Assembly (NCBI GenBank): GCA_043421945.1
Contig: JBHOGO010000071.1
Location: 1 to 24,877 of the forward strand
Direction: 5' to 3'
From: Thaumasiovibrio sp043421945
GTDB taxonomy: Bacteria > Pseudomonadota > Gammaproteobacteria > Enterobacterales > Vibrionaceae
Length of the DNA stretch: 24,877 nucleotides
Shown: positions 1 to 7,384 of the stretch, one piece after another
Numbering within the stretch: the stretch's first letter is position 1
Layout of the letters: every line of letters starts with the position of its first letter
Translations under genes and position numbers: made by a program
Notes under the pieces: generated by a model
Databases searched by the model: none
Told to the model about the DNA's origin: nothing
The model's input: only the letters and a program-made list of their open reading frames with translations

Positions 1-250
1 GAAGCCATCACTTAACATCACAAACACAGAAAAATCAGGATTGATGGCGATGGCTTAAACCGATCTCAGGTTAAGTAAACAAAAAGCATAACGGCGCTTA
101 ACGCTGACCTATGACGTACCGTTGATATCTGTACAGAAGAAAGAGAGATAAGGCGTGTAATTAGAAGGAAGCCACCAAAAGCAATTTAGTCACAGATTGA
201 GAGGCTCTGAGACAACTTTGATGGCATGCTTACGTATAAAAAGAGAGGTG

Positions 251-532
251 TTATAAGTAATCGCAAAGGTAGGCTGTCGCGTTGACCACTTTAACATCGA
301 AGCTAGAATCACCTGGTACTTCAAAGCTATCGCCATCTGTGTATGTTTCCCAATCGACATGACCAGGCAACTTCACCGTCAATGCACCTTTGATCACTGT
401 CATGCGTTCTGGTGCTGCAGTACCAAACTTGAATTCTCCAGGTTGCATCACACCAACACTGGTTTTATCACCTTTGTGCTCAAAGCCCAGCGATGACACC
501 GCTCCGTCAAAGTAATGACTGACGTTTATCAT
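251..532 (-). CDS. ppnP: Pyrimidine/purine nucleoside phosphorylase PpnP (YaiE, DUF1255 family)
   Basis: A 93-residue single-domain cupin-type protein that matches E. coli PpnP (94 residues) along its whole length. Visible family blocks are SVGVM near residue 25, the stretch ending in MTVIKGAL near residue 50, a DWETY / FEVPG core and the C-terminal YLCDYL. The E. coli family member catalyses phosphorolysis of several purine and pyrimidine nucleosides to base plus ribose 1-phosphate, in the cytosol. The ATG start is preceded by AAGGA about 6 bases upstream. It lies 82 bases downstream of the zntR-like gene on the same strand; co-transcription is possible but no evidence decides it. I see no clear terminator after its stop codon. 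Confidence 0.93.
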   Translation of the reverse strand: MINVSHYFDGAVSSLGFEHKGDKTSVGVMQPGEFKFGTAAPERMTVIKGALTVKLPGHVDWETYTDGDSFEVPGDSSFDVKVVNATAYLCDYL

Positions 533-614
533 AGTAAATCCTTATTGCTAATCAAAAAAACACGCTAGCACACATTAACTATACGACCTAATAAATAAAG
601 GCCGAGATGTGACT

Positions 615-1022
615 TCACTTCTGTGCTGCTAATGCCGCCAATATTGAACAGTGGCTAGCGTCATCATCTCTTTTACCGCAACAGGCATCATTCAGTGATT
701 TAAGCGCATCCCGAAGCTCGGTAAGCTCTGCAAGTTTAGACTCTATATCATCCAGTTTATGCTGTGTAATCGACTTCACTTCAGCACAGCTATGCGCTGT
801 GGCCTCAAGGCGGATATTGAGCAGCTCTTTAATGTCATCAAGGGTCAAACCTATTCGCTTGCCTCGCTGTATAAAATCGATGGTCGCCACACAGCTTTCA
901 CCATAAAGCCGATAGCCACTTGCGCTTCGCCCTGTCGGAATCAATAACTGTTGCTTTTCATAAAAGCGTAAAGCGTCAGTACTTATTCCACAACGCTTGG
1001 CCAATTGACCTATCTGGTACAT
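615..1022 (-). CDS. zntR: MerR-family Zn(II)-responsive regulator, ZntR type
   Basis: 135 residues. The N-terminal MerR winged helix starts MYQIGQLAKRCG and includes the ALRFYEKQ and SGYRLY motifs (residues 1-45). A long dimerisation helix (about 80-112) and a C-terminal metal loop follow. The metal ligands of E. coli ZntR are conserved in kind: Cys79, the Cys114-Cys115 pair in NDACCG, and His124-Cys125 near the end (E. coli has Cys124). In E. coli ZntR activates the zinc exporter gene zntA by untwisting its long-spacer promoter. No exporter gene lies in this window, so the target must be elsewhere. The ATG has a near-perfect Shine-Dalgarno (AAGGAGGT). The gene is divergent from purH. Cd/Pb-type sensing cannot be ruled out from sequence alone. 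Confidence 0.88.
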   Translation of the reverse strand: MYQIGQLAKRCGISTDALRFYEKQQLLIPTGRSASGYRLYGESCVATIDFIQRGKRIGLTLDDIKELLNIRLEATAHSCAEVKSITQHKLDDIESKLAELTELRDALKSLNDACCGKRDDDASHCSILAALAAQK

Positions 1023-1066
1023 ATGACCTCCTTATTTACACACTTAAATATGGACAAAAACGGATA

Positions 1067-1082
1067 TAGCAATCGATTGCGT
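1067..1082. promoter_or_regulatory. PurR-like operator upstream of purH
   Basis: The 16-mer TAGCAATCGATTGCGT matches the PurR operator ACGCAAACGTTTGCGT at 12 of 16 positions. It keeps the diagnostic central palindrome GCAAnCGnTTGC. It overlaps the expected -35 region of purH, which is where PurR represses purine genes in E. coli. No other purine gene but purH-purD is close, so purine repression of this operon is the natural reading. Confidence 0.75.
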
Positions 1083-1101
1083 CAGGTTTTTACTGTAGAA
1101 T
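1073..1101 (+). promoter_or_regulatory. Putative purH-purD promoter
   Basis: A -10 element TAGAAT lies at 1096-1101 and a poor -35 TCGATT at 1073-1078, spacing 17. The -35 sits inside the PurR-like operator, consistent with repression by occlusion. Transcription would start near 1108, giving a leader of about 80 bases before the purH ATG. The weak -35 makes this call moderate. Confidence 0.5.
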
Positions 1102-1121
1102 GTGCGCCAAATCGTCGGGTG

Positions 1122-1154
1122 TTCACCAAAACCAGAATTGATGGCTTTGGTGAA
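1122..1154 (+). other. Leader hairpin upstream of purH
   Basis: TTCACCAAA (1122-1130) and TTTGGTGAA (1146-1154) form a perfect 9-bp stem. It sits in the leader between the -10 element and the purH start codon, 35 bases upstream of the ATG. No U-tract follows, so it is not an intrinsic terminator. It may stabilise the leader or affect translation; function unknown. Confidence 0.45.
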
Positions 1155-1188
1155 TGTCCTATCCCCTTGTCTTCGAGAGATAACTGCA

Positions 1189-2781
1189 ATGGAAAACGCG
1201 CGTCCTATTCGTCGAGCACTGATTAGTGTTTCAGATAAAACTGGTATTGTTGAGTTTGCTCAAGCCCTAGCCCAACGTGGTGTCGCTATTCTGTCTACAG
1301 GTGGCACAGCACGTCTATTGGCTGAGAAAGGCCTTGATGTAACAGAAGTGTCTGATTACACAGGCTTCCCTGAAATGATGGCTGGCCGTGTGAAAACACT
1401 GCACCCTAAAGTGCATGGTGGCGTACTAGGTCGTCGTGGTCAAGATGAAGCCGTTATGGCTGAGCACGGTATCGACCCTATCGATATGGTTGTAGTTAAT
1501 CTGTACCCATTTGCACAAACTGTCGCGAATCCTGATTGCTTGCTTGAAGATGCCGTTGAGAACATCGATATCGGTGGTCCAACAATGGTACGTAGTGCTG
1601 CTAAAAACCACAAAGATGTGACTATCATCGTCAACGCTCATGACTATGACCGCGTTATCGCGGAAATGGACGCAAACGACACATCCCTAACGCACGCAAC
1701 GCGTTTCGACCTAGCGATTTCTGCATTTGAGCACACTGCCTCTTACGATGGCATGATTGCTAACTACTTCGGCACAATGGTTCCATCGTACGGAGAGAAC
1801 AAAGAAGGCGACGCAGAGTCTGCATTCCCTCGTACGTTCAACATGCAGTTCGAGAAGAAACAAGATATGCGTTATGGTGAGAACAGCCACCAGAACGCCG
1901 CTTTCTACGTGGAAGCGAACCCTGAAGAGGCCTCTGTATCAACAGCTCGCCAAATTCAAGGTAAAGCCCTTTCTTACAACAACATCGCAGACACTGATGC
2001 AGCGCTTGAGTGTGTGAAAGAGTTTGACCAACCTGCTTGTGTCATTGTTAAGCATGCTAACCCATGTGGCGTTGCACTAGGTGAAAACATCTTAGAAGCC
2101 TACGACCGCGCCTTTAAGACCGACCCAACGTCTGCGTTTGGTGGCATCATCGCATTCAACCGTGAATTAGATGCTGCAACAGCAACGGCTATCACTGAAC
2201 GTCAATTCGTTGAAGTTATCATCGCACCTTCTGTTTCTGCTGAAGCGGTAGAGATTGTTGCAGCTAAGAAAAACCTTCGTCTACTAGAATGTGGCGAGTG
2301 GTCAACGAAGACAACAGGCTTTGACGTTAAACGTGTTAACGGCGGTCTACTCGTTCAAGATCGTGACCAAGGTATGGTATCTTCTGACGATCTTAAAGTA
2401 GTTTCTAAGCGTCAACCAACAGAAGAAGAGCTGAAAGATGCCCTATTCTGCTGGAAAGTGGCTAAGTACGTGAAGTCTAACGCTATCGTATACTCTAAAG
2501 GCGATATGACTATCGGTGTAGGCGCTGGCCAAATGAGCCGTGTTTACTCTGCAAAAATTGCAGGTATCAAAGCGGCTGACGAAGGTCTACAAGTTGAAGG
2601 CTGTGTGATGGCATCTGACGCATTCTTCCCGTTCCGTGACGGTATCGACGCTGCGGCTGAAGCTGGCATCAAGTGTGTGATTCAGCCTGGCGGTTCAATG
2701 CGTGATAACGAAGTTATCGAAGCGGCTGACGAGCACGGTATGGCAATGATCTTCACAGGTATGCGCCACTTCCGCCACTAA
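1189..2781 (+). CDS. purH: Bifunctional AICAR formyltransferase / IMP cyclohydrolase
   Basis: 530 residues (E. coli 529). It performs the last two steps of IMP synthesis: formylation of AICAR by 10-formyl-tetrahydrofolate, then ring closure. The N-terminal MGS-like cyclohydrolase domain (about 1-200) shows STGGTARLL, the segment GRVKTLHPKVHGG and NIDIGGPTMVRSAAKN. The C-terminal transformylase domain shows RYGENSHQ (228-235), SYNNIADTDAA and the catalytic Lys288-His289 in KHANPCG. The start MENARPIRR was chosen because it matches family N-termini; a 29-residue upstream in-frame extension would begin at the transcription start and is not conserved. A GAGAG Shine-Dalgarno-like run lies upstream. 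It is the first gene of purH-purD and has a PurR-like operator. Confidence 0.97.
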   Translation: MENARPIRRALISVSDKTGIVEFAQALAQRGVAILSTGGTARLLAEKGLDVTEVSDYTGFPEMMAGRVKTLHPKVHGGVLGRRGQDEAVMAEHGIDPIDMVVVNLYPFAQTVANPDCLLEDAVENIDIGGPTMVRSAAKNHKDVTIIVNAHDYDRVIAEMDANDTSLTHATRFDLAISAFEHTASYDGMIANYFGTMVPSYGENKEGDAESAFPRTFNMQFEKKQDMRYGENSHQNAAFYVEANPEEASVSTARQIQGKALSYNNIADTDAALECVKEFDQPACVIVKHANPCGVALGENILEAYDRAFKTDPTSAFGGIIAFNRELDAATATAITERQFVEVIIAPSVSAEAVEIVAAKKNLRLLECGEWSTKTTGFDVKRVNGGLLVQDRDQGMVSSDDLKVVSKRQPTEEELKDALFCWKVAKYVKSNAIVYSKGDMTIGVGAGQMSRVYSAKIAGIKAADEGLQVEGCVMASDAFFPFRDGIDAAAEAGIKCVIQPGGSMRDNEVIEAADEHGMAMIFTGMRHFRH

Positions 2782-2784
2782 GCC

Positions 2785-2836
2785 GAAGCTAGAAGCTAGA
2801 AGCTAGAAGCTAGAAGCTAGAAGCTAGAAGCTAGAA
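2785..2836 (+). repeat. Tandem heptamer array (GAAGCTA) x7
   Basis: Seven perfect tandem copies of GAAGCTA run from 2785 to 2833, followed by a partial GAA. The array begins three bases after the purH stop codon and ends just before a strong hairpin. Perfect identity among copies suggests recent slippage, so copy number probably varies among strains. The same heptamer occurs singly near 9396 and in degenerate form on the other strand at 12460-12494. Confidence 0.97.
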
Positions 2837-2843
2837 ATATGAC

Positions 2844-2870
2844 TGAGCCCTTGAACCTTTCAAGGGCTCA
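2844..2870 (+). terminator. Hairpin in purH-purD spacer (weak or partial terminator)
   Basis: TGAGCCCTTGA and TCAAGGGCTCA form a perfect 11-bp stem with loop ACCTT. Only TCTTCTC follows, not a true U-run, so read-through into purD 26 bases later is expected. It could be a weak attenuator, a 3'-end stabiliser for purH mRNA, or a processing site. Confidence 0.55.
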
Positions 2871-2896
2871 TCTTCTCGATGATTAAGGGAATTACG

Positions 2897-4189
2897 ATGA
2901 AAGTTCTTGTTATTGGTGGCGGTGGTCGTGAACACGCTCTTGCGTGGAAAGCCGCTCAATCTGAAAAAGTAGAAACTGTATTCGTTGCACCAGGTAACCC
3001 TGGCTGTGCACTTGAGCCTAAGCTAGAAAACGTTGCTATTGGTGTTGAAGACATCGACGCACTTGTCGCTTTTGCAAAAGAAAACCACGTTGATTTGACG
3101 ATTGTTGGCCCAGAAGCACCACTCGTTATTGGTGTTGTTGACGCGTTCAACGAAGCGGGTCTTGCTATCTTCGGTCCAACGGCGGCAGCAGCTCAGTTAG
3201 AAGGTTCAAAAGCCTTCACAAAAGACTTCCTTGCTCGTCATGAGATCCCTACGGGCTACTACCAAAACTTCACCGAAATTGAGCCTGCGCTGGCTTACAT
3301 TCGTGAAAATGGCGCGCCGATCGTGATTAAAGCTGACGGCCTAGCGGCAGGTAAAGGCGTTATCGTTGCGATGACCGTTGAAGAAGCGGAAGAAGCGGTA
3401 CGTGACATGCTTGCTGGCAATGCGTTCGGCGAAGCGGGCCACCGTGTCGTTATCGAAGAATTCTTAGATGGCGAGGAAGCAAGCTTCATCGTCATGGTTG
3501 ATGGCGAGAACGTACTTGCTATGGCAACTAGCCAAGATCACAAACGAGTGGGTAACGGCGATACAGGCCCGAACACGGGTGGTATGGGCGCATACTCTCC
3601 AGCACCCGTGGTAACACCTGAAATCCACCAGCGTGTCATGGATGAGGTTATCTACCCGACGGTTCGCGGCATGGCAGCAGAAGGCAACCCATACACAGGT
3701 TTCCTATACGCTGGCTTGATGGTTATGGCTGACGGCACACCAAAAGTGATCGAGTACAACTGTCGTTTTGGCGATCCAGAAACCCAACCGATCATGCTTC
3801 GTCTACAGTCTGACCTTGTTGAGCTTTGTGAAGCAGGTACAACAGGTAAGTTAGATACGGTTGAGTCTAAGTGGGATCCTCGTGCATCCATTGGCATCGT
3901 ACTTGCTGCTCAGAACTACCCAGCCTCTTATCCAAAAGGCGATGTAATTTCTGGTCTGCCAACCTCTGACGCTGAAGGCGAGAAAGTCTTCCATGCGGGT
4001 ACAGCATCGAAAGACGGTAATATCGTCACGAATGGTGGCCGTGTGCTATGTGCAACAGCAATGGGTGATACGGTAGCTGAAGCGCAAACTCGCGCTTATG
4101 AGCTTGCTAAACAAATTAGCTGGAATGGCATGTTCTATCGTGATGACATTGGCTACCGCGCCATTGCACGTGAGCAAGCTGAGAAGTAA
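2897..4189 (+). CDS. purD: Phosphoribosylamine-glycine ligase (GAR synthetase)
   Basis: 430 residues (E. coli 429). It joins phosphoribosylamine and glycine using ATP in step 2 of purine synthesis. The N-terminal domain opens MKVLVIGGGGREHALAW. The ATP-grasp core shows IKADGLAAGKGV near residue 145, DHKRVGNGDTGPNTGGMGAY near 215 and the metal-binding EYNCRFGDPETQ near 290. The C-terminal domain ends with YRDDIGYRAI. The start at 2897 has AAGGGA upstream and gives the conserved N-terminus; an ATG six codons earlier is rejected. It is the second gene behind purH, with a 115-base spacer carrying the heptamer array and a hairpin. Confidence 0.97.
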   Translation: MKVLVIGGGGREHALAWKAAQSEKVETVFVAPGNPGCALEPKLENVAIGVEDIDALVAFAKENHVDLTIVGPEAPLVIGVVDAFNEAGLAIFGPTAAAAQLEGSKAFTKDFLARHEIPTGYYQNFTEIEPALAYIRENGAPIVIKADGLAAGKGVIVAMTVEEAEEAVRDMLAGNAFGEAGHRVVIEEFLDGEEASFIVMVDGENVLAMATSQDHKRVGNGDTGPNTGGMGAYSPAPVVTPEIHQRVMDEVIYPTVRGMAAEGNPYTGFLYAGLMVMADGTPKVIEYNCRFGDPETQPIMLRLQSDLVELCEAGTTGKLDTVESKWDPRASIGIVLAAQNYPASYPKGDVISGLPTSDAEGEKVFHAGTASKDGNIVTNGGRVLCATAMGDTVAEAQTRAYELAKQISWNGMFYRDDIGYRAIAREQAEK

Positions 4190-4210
4190 TGTAGTCATAC
4201 AGTGCTTCAT

Positions 4211-4239
4211 AAAAAAACGCGCCTGAGGGCGCGTTTTTT
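4211..4239. terminator. Bidirectional terminator between purD and the lipoprotein gene
   Basis: ACGCGCC-TGAG-GGCGCGT forms a 7-bp GC-rich stem with a 7-base A tract on the left and a 6-base T tract on the right. It can therefore end both purD (plus strand) and the convergent lipoprotein gene (minus strand). Confidence 0.93.
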
Positions 4240-4270
4240 ATTTCAATACGTTTTCAAAACAACCCGCATA

Positions 4271-4960
4271 TTACTCGAATTCAATACTCGGTTGAAAACA
4301 CGCCTCATCTGGACCTAGCCGAGCGATTAAGTGCACCTCTTGCAGCACACTGTTACCAGACAACCTACGTTTTTTGCCTAGTAATGCTACAGACTCATCG
4401 TCATTGAACGTGTACTCTTGCCCTACGGCAAACTCGACGATGTGTGTATTGCGATGACAATCAACAAAGCGGCCATTATTCCAAGTGCCTTGCAATAGCT
4501 CGTAGCCATTCAGCGTCTGCTCCTTTACCAGCTCAACCCCCGCTAATACTTCCTGATAAAGCTTCATGAGCTCAAGCTCTTTCATTGGAAGTGTATCGCC
4601 TTCAATCCGAAAGCGCTGGTATACCGGCACTCCTGATGTGTCATAGCGTACATGGAGATCGAAGGGGCGCATTTCATCATTAAAATGACGTCGTCCCGTC
4701 TGTTTTAACTCTCGCAACAGACCATCTCGCCACAAATAAGCGCCTTCCATCAACACACCATCTTGATCAATAGCATGTACATTCATTAGCGTAGGCTTCA
4801 AGGTGCGTTGTTCAAGCCAAAGGAGGTAACCAGTATCTTCAACGACTTTAGCGCCGCTGAGCTGCTGTAGAGGAGCAATACGAGAGGAAGAAGAGCCGCC
4901 GACGCGGGCACATCCAGAAAGGATGAAAAGGATGAGACAGCAAGTAAAGTATCTAGACAT
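4271..4960 (-). CDS. YjaH-like DUF1481 lipoprotein
   Basis: 229 residues from the ATG at 4960. The N-terminus is a lipoprotein signal: a short hydrophobic stretch ending in the lipobox LSGC, with Cys17 the lipidated residue and Ala at +2, predicting outer-membrane sorting. The remainder is a soluble domain resembling DUF1481 (E. coli YjaH), which is also next to hupA in E. coli; its function is unknown. A TTG seven codons upstream is possible in frame but lies inside the hupA terminator hairpin, so I reject it. The chosen ATG immediately follows the terminator U-tract and has no Shine-Dalgarno, which is odd. Its stop faces the purD terminator. Confidence 0.75.
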   Translation of the reverse strand: MSRYFTCCLILFILSGCARVGGSSSSRIAPLQQLSGAKVVEDTGYLLWLEQRTLKPTLMNVHAIDQDGVLMEGAYLWRDGLLRELKQTGRRHFNDEMRPFDLHVRYDTSGVPVYQRFRIEGDTLPMKELELMKLYQEVLAGVELVKEQTLNGYELLQGTWNNGRFVDCHRNTHIVEFAVGQEYTFNDDESVALLGKKRRLSGNSVLQEVHLIARLGPDEACFQPSIEFE

Positions 4961-4997
4961 AAAAAATCGCTGTATAGGCAAATGCCTACACAGCGAT
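4961..4997 (-). terminator. hupA intrinsic terminator
   Basis: On the minus strand a 15-bp stem (one G-U pair, two-base loop) occupies 4997 to 4966 and runs into a six-base T tract at 4966-4961. It begins 7 bases after the hupA stop codon. The T tract directly touches the ATG of the downstream lipoprotein gene. Confidence 0.92.
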
Positions 4998-5004
4998 AAT
5001 CGGG

Positions 5005-5277
5005 TTATTTTACTGCATCTTTCAGCGCTTTACCGGCAACGAAAGCTGGTACGTTAGCAGCCGCAATCTGGATTTCATTACCAGTTTGTGGGTTACGGCC
5101 TGTACGAGCAGCACGGTGGTTTACTTTAAACGTACCGAAACCAATCAGTTGAACCTGGTCGCCTTCTTTAAGTGCGTCAGTTACACCGCCTAGAGTCGCT
5201 TCTAGAGCAGCTTTAGCTTGAGCTTTAGAAAGGTCTGCTTTTTCAGCAATCAGGTCGATCAGTTGGGTCTTGTTCAT
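5005..5277 (-). CDS. hupA: DNA-binding protein HU-alpha
   Basis: 90 residues, the standard HU length. The start is MNKTQLIDLIAEKA and the flexible DNA-binding arm is RTGRNPQTGNEI (about 55-66), with the intercalating proline in NPQTG. The tail is KALKDAVK. HU bends and compacts DNA as a dimer in the nucleoid. The alpha rather than beta assignment rests on the N-terminus and on the neighbours (purHD, yjaH, yjaG), which match the E. coli hupA locus. A Shine-Dalgarno AAGGGAT precedes the ATG. The leader contains a GC-rich hairpin at 5332-5356. A strong terminator follows the gene. Confidence 0.96.
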   Translation of the reverse strand: MNKTQLIDLIAEKADLSKAQAKAALEATLGGVTDALKEGDQVQLIGFGTFKVNHRAARTGRNPQTGNEIQIAAANVPAFVAGKALKDAVK

Positions 5278-5331
5278 TAGGTTATCCCTTCGTTTATTTC
5301 ATAAGACGTAACAACTCTAATTCAAAAGAAG

Positions 5332-5356
5332 CCCCGCTGGCAAAGGTTTGTCGGGG
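5332..5356 (-). other. GC-rich hairpin in the hupA leader
   Basis: CCCCG and CGGGG pair around a 15-base loop that has a smaller internal CAAA/TTTG pairing. On the minus strand CTTCTTTT follows, which is terminator-like but imperfect. It lies about 55 bases upstream of the hupA ATG and could attenuate or stabilise the hupA transcript. No function can be shown. Confidence 0.4.
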
Positions 5357-5403
5357 GTTTCGCGCTCATGTGGCTGCTCTTTAACCATAAACTGAGCGCA
5401 AGT

Positions 5404-5416
5404 TCACAAATTGTGA
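5404..5416. promoter_or_regulatory. Palindrome in the hupA / CNNM divergent region
   Basis: TCACAA-A-TTGTGA is a perfect 13-base palindrome around a central A, placed between divergent hupA and the CNNM gene. It looks like an operator for a dimeric regulator, but the half-site order is the reverse of a CRP site. The regulator cannot be named. Confidence 0.35.
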
Positions 5417-5500
5417 TAATTTCCCACATATATTCTCGGTATAGTCATAGATACTAAGGGTTAGATAACCCCCAATGATATTTTAAGGACGTATACCTTT

Positions 5501-6574
5501 ATGCTTTTGCTGGCATTTTACGTACTGATTGCGATCGGTGTGTCATTCCTGTGCTCAATACTTGAAGCAGTACTGTTGAGTATCTCTCCCAGCTACATAG
5601 CAATACTGAAACAACAGCAACACCCGATGGCTGGAAAGCTTGGAGTGCTGAAAGATGACATCGACCGTCCTCTCGCCTCGATTCTGACACTGAATACTAT
5701 CGCCCATACGATCGGCGCCGCCAGTGCAGGCGCTCAAGCTGCTAGCGTATTTGGCAGTCAATGGCTTGGTCTTTTTTCTGCCGTACTGACATTAGCGATT
5801 CTGTTGTTCTCCGAAATTATTCCAAAAACTTTAGGCGCGACATATTGGCGAGAATTAGCACCCATGTCTGCGCGTATGCTGCGCTGGATGGTATGGCTTC
5901 TCACACCTTTTGTCTGGGCATCGGAGCAACTCACGCGCCGCCTTGCTCATGGGCAACAAGCGCCAAAACTACGTGATGAAATCTCTGCCATGGCGCTACT
6001 CGCGCACGAGAGTGGCGAACTCGCTGATGGGGAATCAAAGATTTTAAATAATCTGCTTAAATTCAGAGATGTCAAAGTCACTAAAATTATGACACCACGC
6101 CCTGTACTGTTCAGAGTGAATGCTGAAATGACAATCAGTGAATTTATTCAAGAACACGCTAATACTCCCTTCTCTCGCCCACTTATCTATTCTGAACAAA
6201 AAGATAATATTGTCGGCTTTGTGCATCGCTTAGAAATCTATTCTGCACACCACAGCGAAAGCCTTTCACATCGCCTTGGAGACATCATGCGTGCTCTTCC
6301 TGTTATTCATAATCATGTTAGCGTGCCCTATGCGTTCGAAACGCTGATGCTACACCGTGCACAACTGGCGCTCGTGGTGGATGAATACGGCACCGTGCAA
6401 GGTATCGTGACAATCGAGGATATTGTCGAAAACTTGATGGGAGAAGAGATTGTCGATGAAGCGGATACAACATCGGACATGCAACAGCTCGCTTACCAGC
6501 GCTGGGAAAAGTGGAAGCACGACCATCAGATGATTGATGGAAGTGATAAATCAGAAGATGAAGAAAGCAAGTAA
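5501..6574 (+). CDS. CNNM (DUF21) / CBS-domain membrane protein
   Basis: 357 residues. The N-terminal CNNM transmembrane domain (about 1-145) has three or more hydrophobic segments (1-28, 58-80, 88-108, 125-140) and the family motif SEIIPKTLGA at 104-113. A CBS pair follows (about 195-320), with IMTPRP at 197-201 and DEYGTVQGIVTIEDIVENLM from residue 294. The C-terminal CorC/HlyC domain seen in many relatives is absent; after the CBS pair there is only a short charged tail. Family members are linked to Mg or Co efflux and metal homeostasis at the inner membrane; the substrate here is inferred, not shown. The ATG has AAGGACG upstream. It is divergent from hupA and single-gene, with a two-way terminator behind it. 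Confidence 0.88.
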   Translation: MLLLAFYVLIAIGVSFLCSILEAVLLSISPSYIAILKQQQHPMAGKLGVLKDDIDRPLASILTLNTIAHTIGAASAGAQAASVFGSQWLGLFSAVLTLAILLFSEIIPKTLGATYWRELAPMSARMLRWMVWLLTPFVWASEQLTRRLAHGQQAPKLRDEISAMALLAHESGELADGESKILNNLLKFRDVKVTKIMTPRPVLFRVNAEMTISEFIQEHANTPFSRPLIYSEQKDNIVGFVHRLEIYSAHHSESLSHRLGDIMRALPVIHNHVSVPYAFETLMLHRAQLALVVDEYGTVQGIVTIEDIVENLMGEEIVDEADTTSDMQQLAYQRWEKWKHDHQMIDGSDKSEDEESK

Positions 6575-6603
6575 CAGTCGCGACGCCATCAAATTTCGCC
6601 CAT

Positions 6604-6634
6604 AAAAAAAGCAGTGCCATTGCACTGCTTTTTT
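6604..6634. terminator. Bidirectional terminator between the CNNM gene and yjaG
   Basis: GCAGTGC-CATT-GCACTGC is flanked by seven A on the left and six T on the right. It serves the plus-strand CNNM gene and the convergent minus-strand yjaG. Confidence 0.93.
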
Positions 6635-6716
6635 GTTTTTCGCTACATCATATTCAGTACGGGTATTCAGCGTGCTATGCATAAAGCGACACACCGCCCC
6701 CATGACTGATAGATTG

Positions 6717-7316
6717 TTATTGGTTATGCGATAGCCCTACGCCAATATTACTGATGGCATCTTCACGCAAATCCATACGAAGCCCTTTAATCATTTCAAT
6801 ATCTCGGCGTTCAGCACTACGGAGTACACGGAAAATATCCCACTGTACGTCCCACTCAGCGCATACCGCTTCGTTCTCTTTCTGATTTGAATTCGTGATC
6901 TCTTGTTCAGATTGCGCAAACTCAAGATCAGCAACAGTTTGTGCTGACTGGCTACTTATCTTCACAAGGGAATCTAACATGATGTCTCTATCAAGAAGGC
7001 CATGCAGTAACTCAGCAAGAGCAACACACGCGTCAATAGCGGGATAAACGAGGTAAACGTCATGATCTCCTGCGCTTGGTACAAGCTCTTCCAAACGCTC
7101 TAGTTGGCGTTCGAAATTCACCTTCGCCGTTTTAACAGTGAGAGATTCCCAGATGCTGTCTAGGATCAAGTGCATCTTGTGTGGATCGGCAAATTGAGTC
7201 TGTTCACAGAACAAAACGTAGTTGGGATACATACGCTCACATAGCGCAGTCATGAAGGTAATGTGTTGCCAAGGTTCTAATTTTTCAAGACGAAGCTGTA
7301 CTGGGTTCTGTAACAT
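6717..7316 (-). CDS. yjaG: YjaG family protein (DUF416)
   Basis: 199 residues from the ATG at 7316 (E. coli YjaG is 196). It aligns closely with E. coli YjaG: the start MLQNPVQLRLEKLEPWQH, CERMYPNYVLFCEQT, the segment VYPAIDACVALAELLHG, and a C-terminal block with ERDIEMIKGLRMDLRE. It is a soluble, mostly helical cytosolic protein of unknown function. The internal start was chosen over an upstream in-frame one because it gives the conserved N-terminus; neither has a good Shine-Dalgarno. The locus next to hupA matches E. coli. It is divergent from the dehydrogenase gene with only 68 bases between starts, so the two promoters must be tightly packed or overlapping. Confidence 0.9.
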   Translation of the reverse strand: MLQNPVQLRLEKLEPWQHITFMTALCERMYPNYVLFCEQTQFADPHKMHLILDSIWESLTVKTAKVNFERQLERLEELVPSAGDHDVYLVYPAIDACVALAELLHGLLDRDIMLDSLVKISSQSAQTVADLEFAQSEQEITNSNQKENEAVCAEWDVQWDIFRVLRSAERRDIEMIKGLRMDLREDAISNIGVGLSHNQ

Positions 7317-7384
7317 AGGATATTCTGCGGTTATCATTTGAGCGCAAGTGTACTCGATTCGCGCATCAGGCAAAAGGAAAAGCC

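Noticed and set aside
1..250. Gene fragment at the left edge
   Set aside because: All frames on both strands are interrupted within about 20 codons and no motif is recognisable.
2785..2836. CRISPR array
   Set aside because: Units are contiguous heptamers with no spacers; this is a simple tandem repeat.
4961..4981. TTG start for the lipoprotein gene adding seven residues
   Set aside because: It would lie inside the hupA terminator stem and would lengthen the region before the lipobox without any conserved motif.
5404..5428. CRP site in the hupA upstream region
   Set aside because: TGTGA is followed by CCACA one base off the required spacing, and the perfect palindrome has the half-sites in the opposite order.
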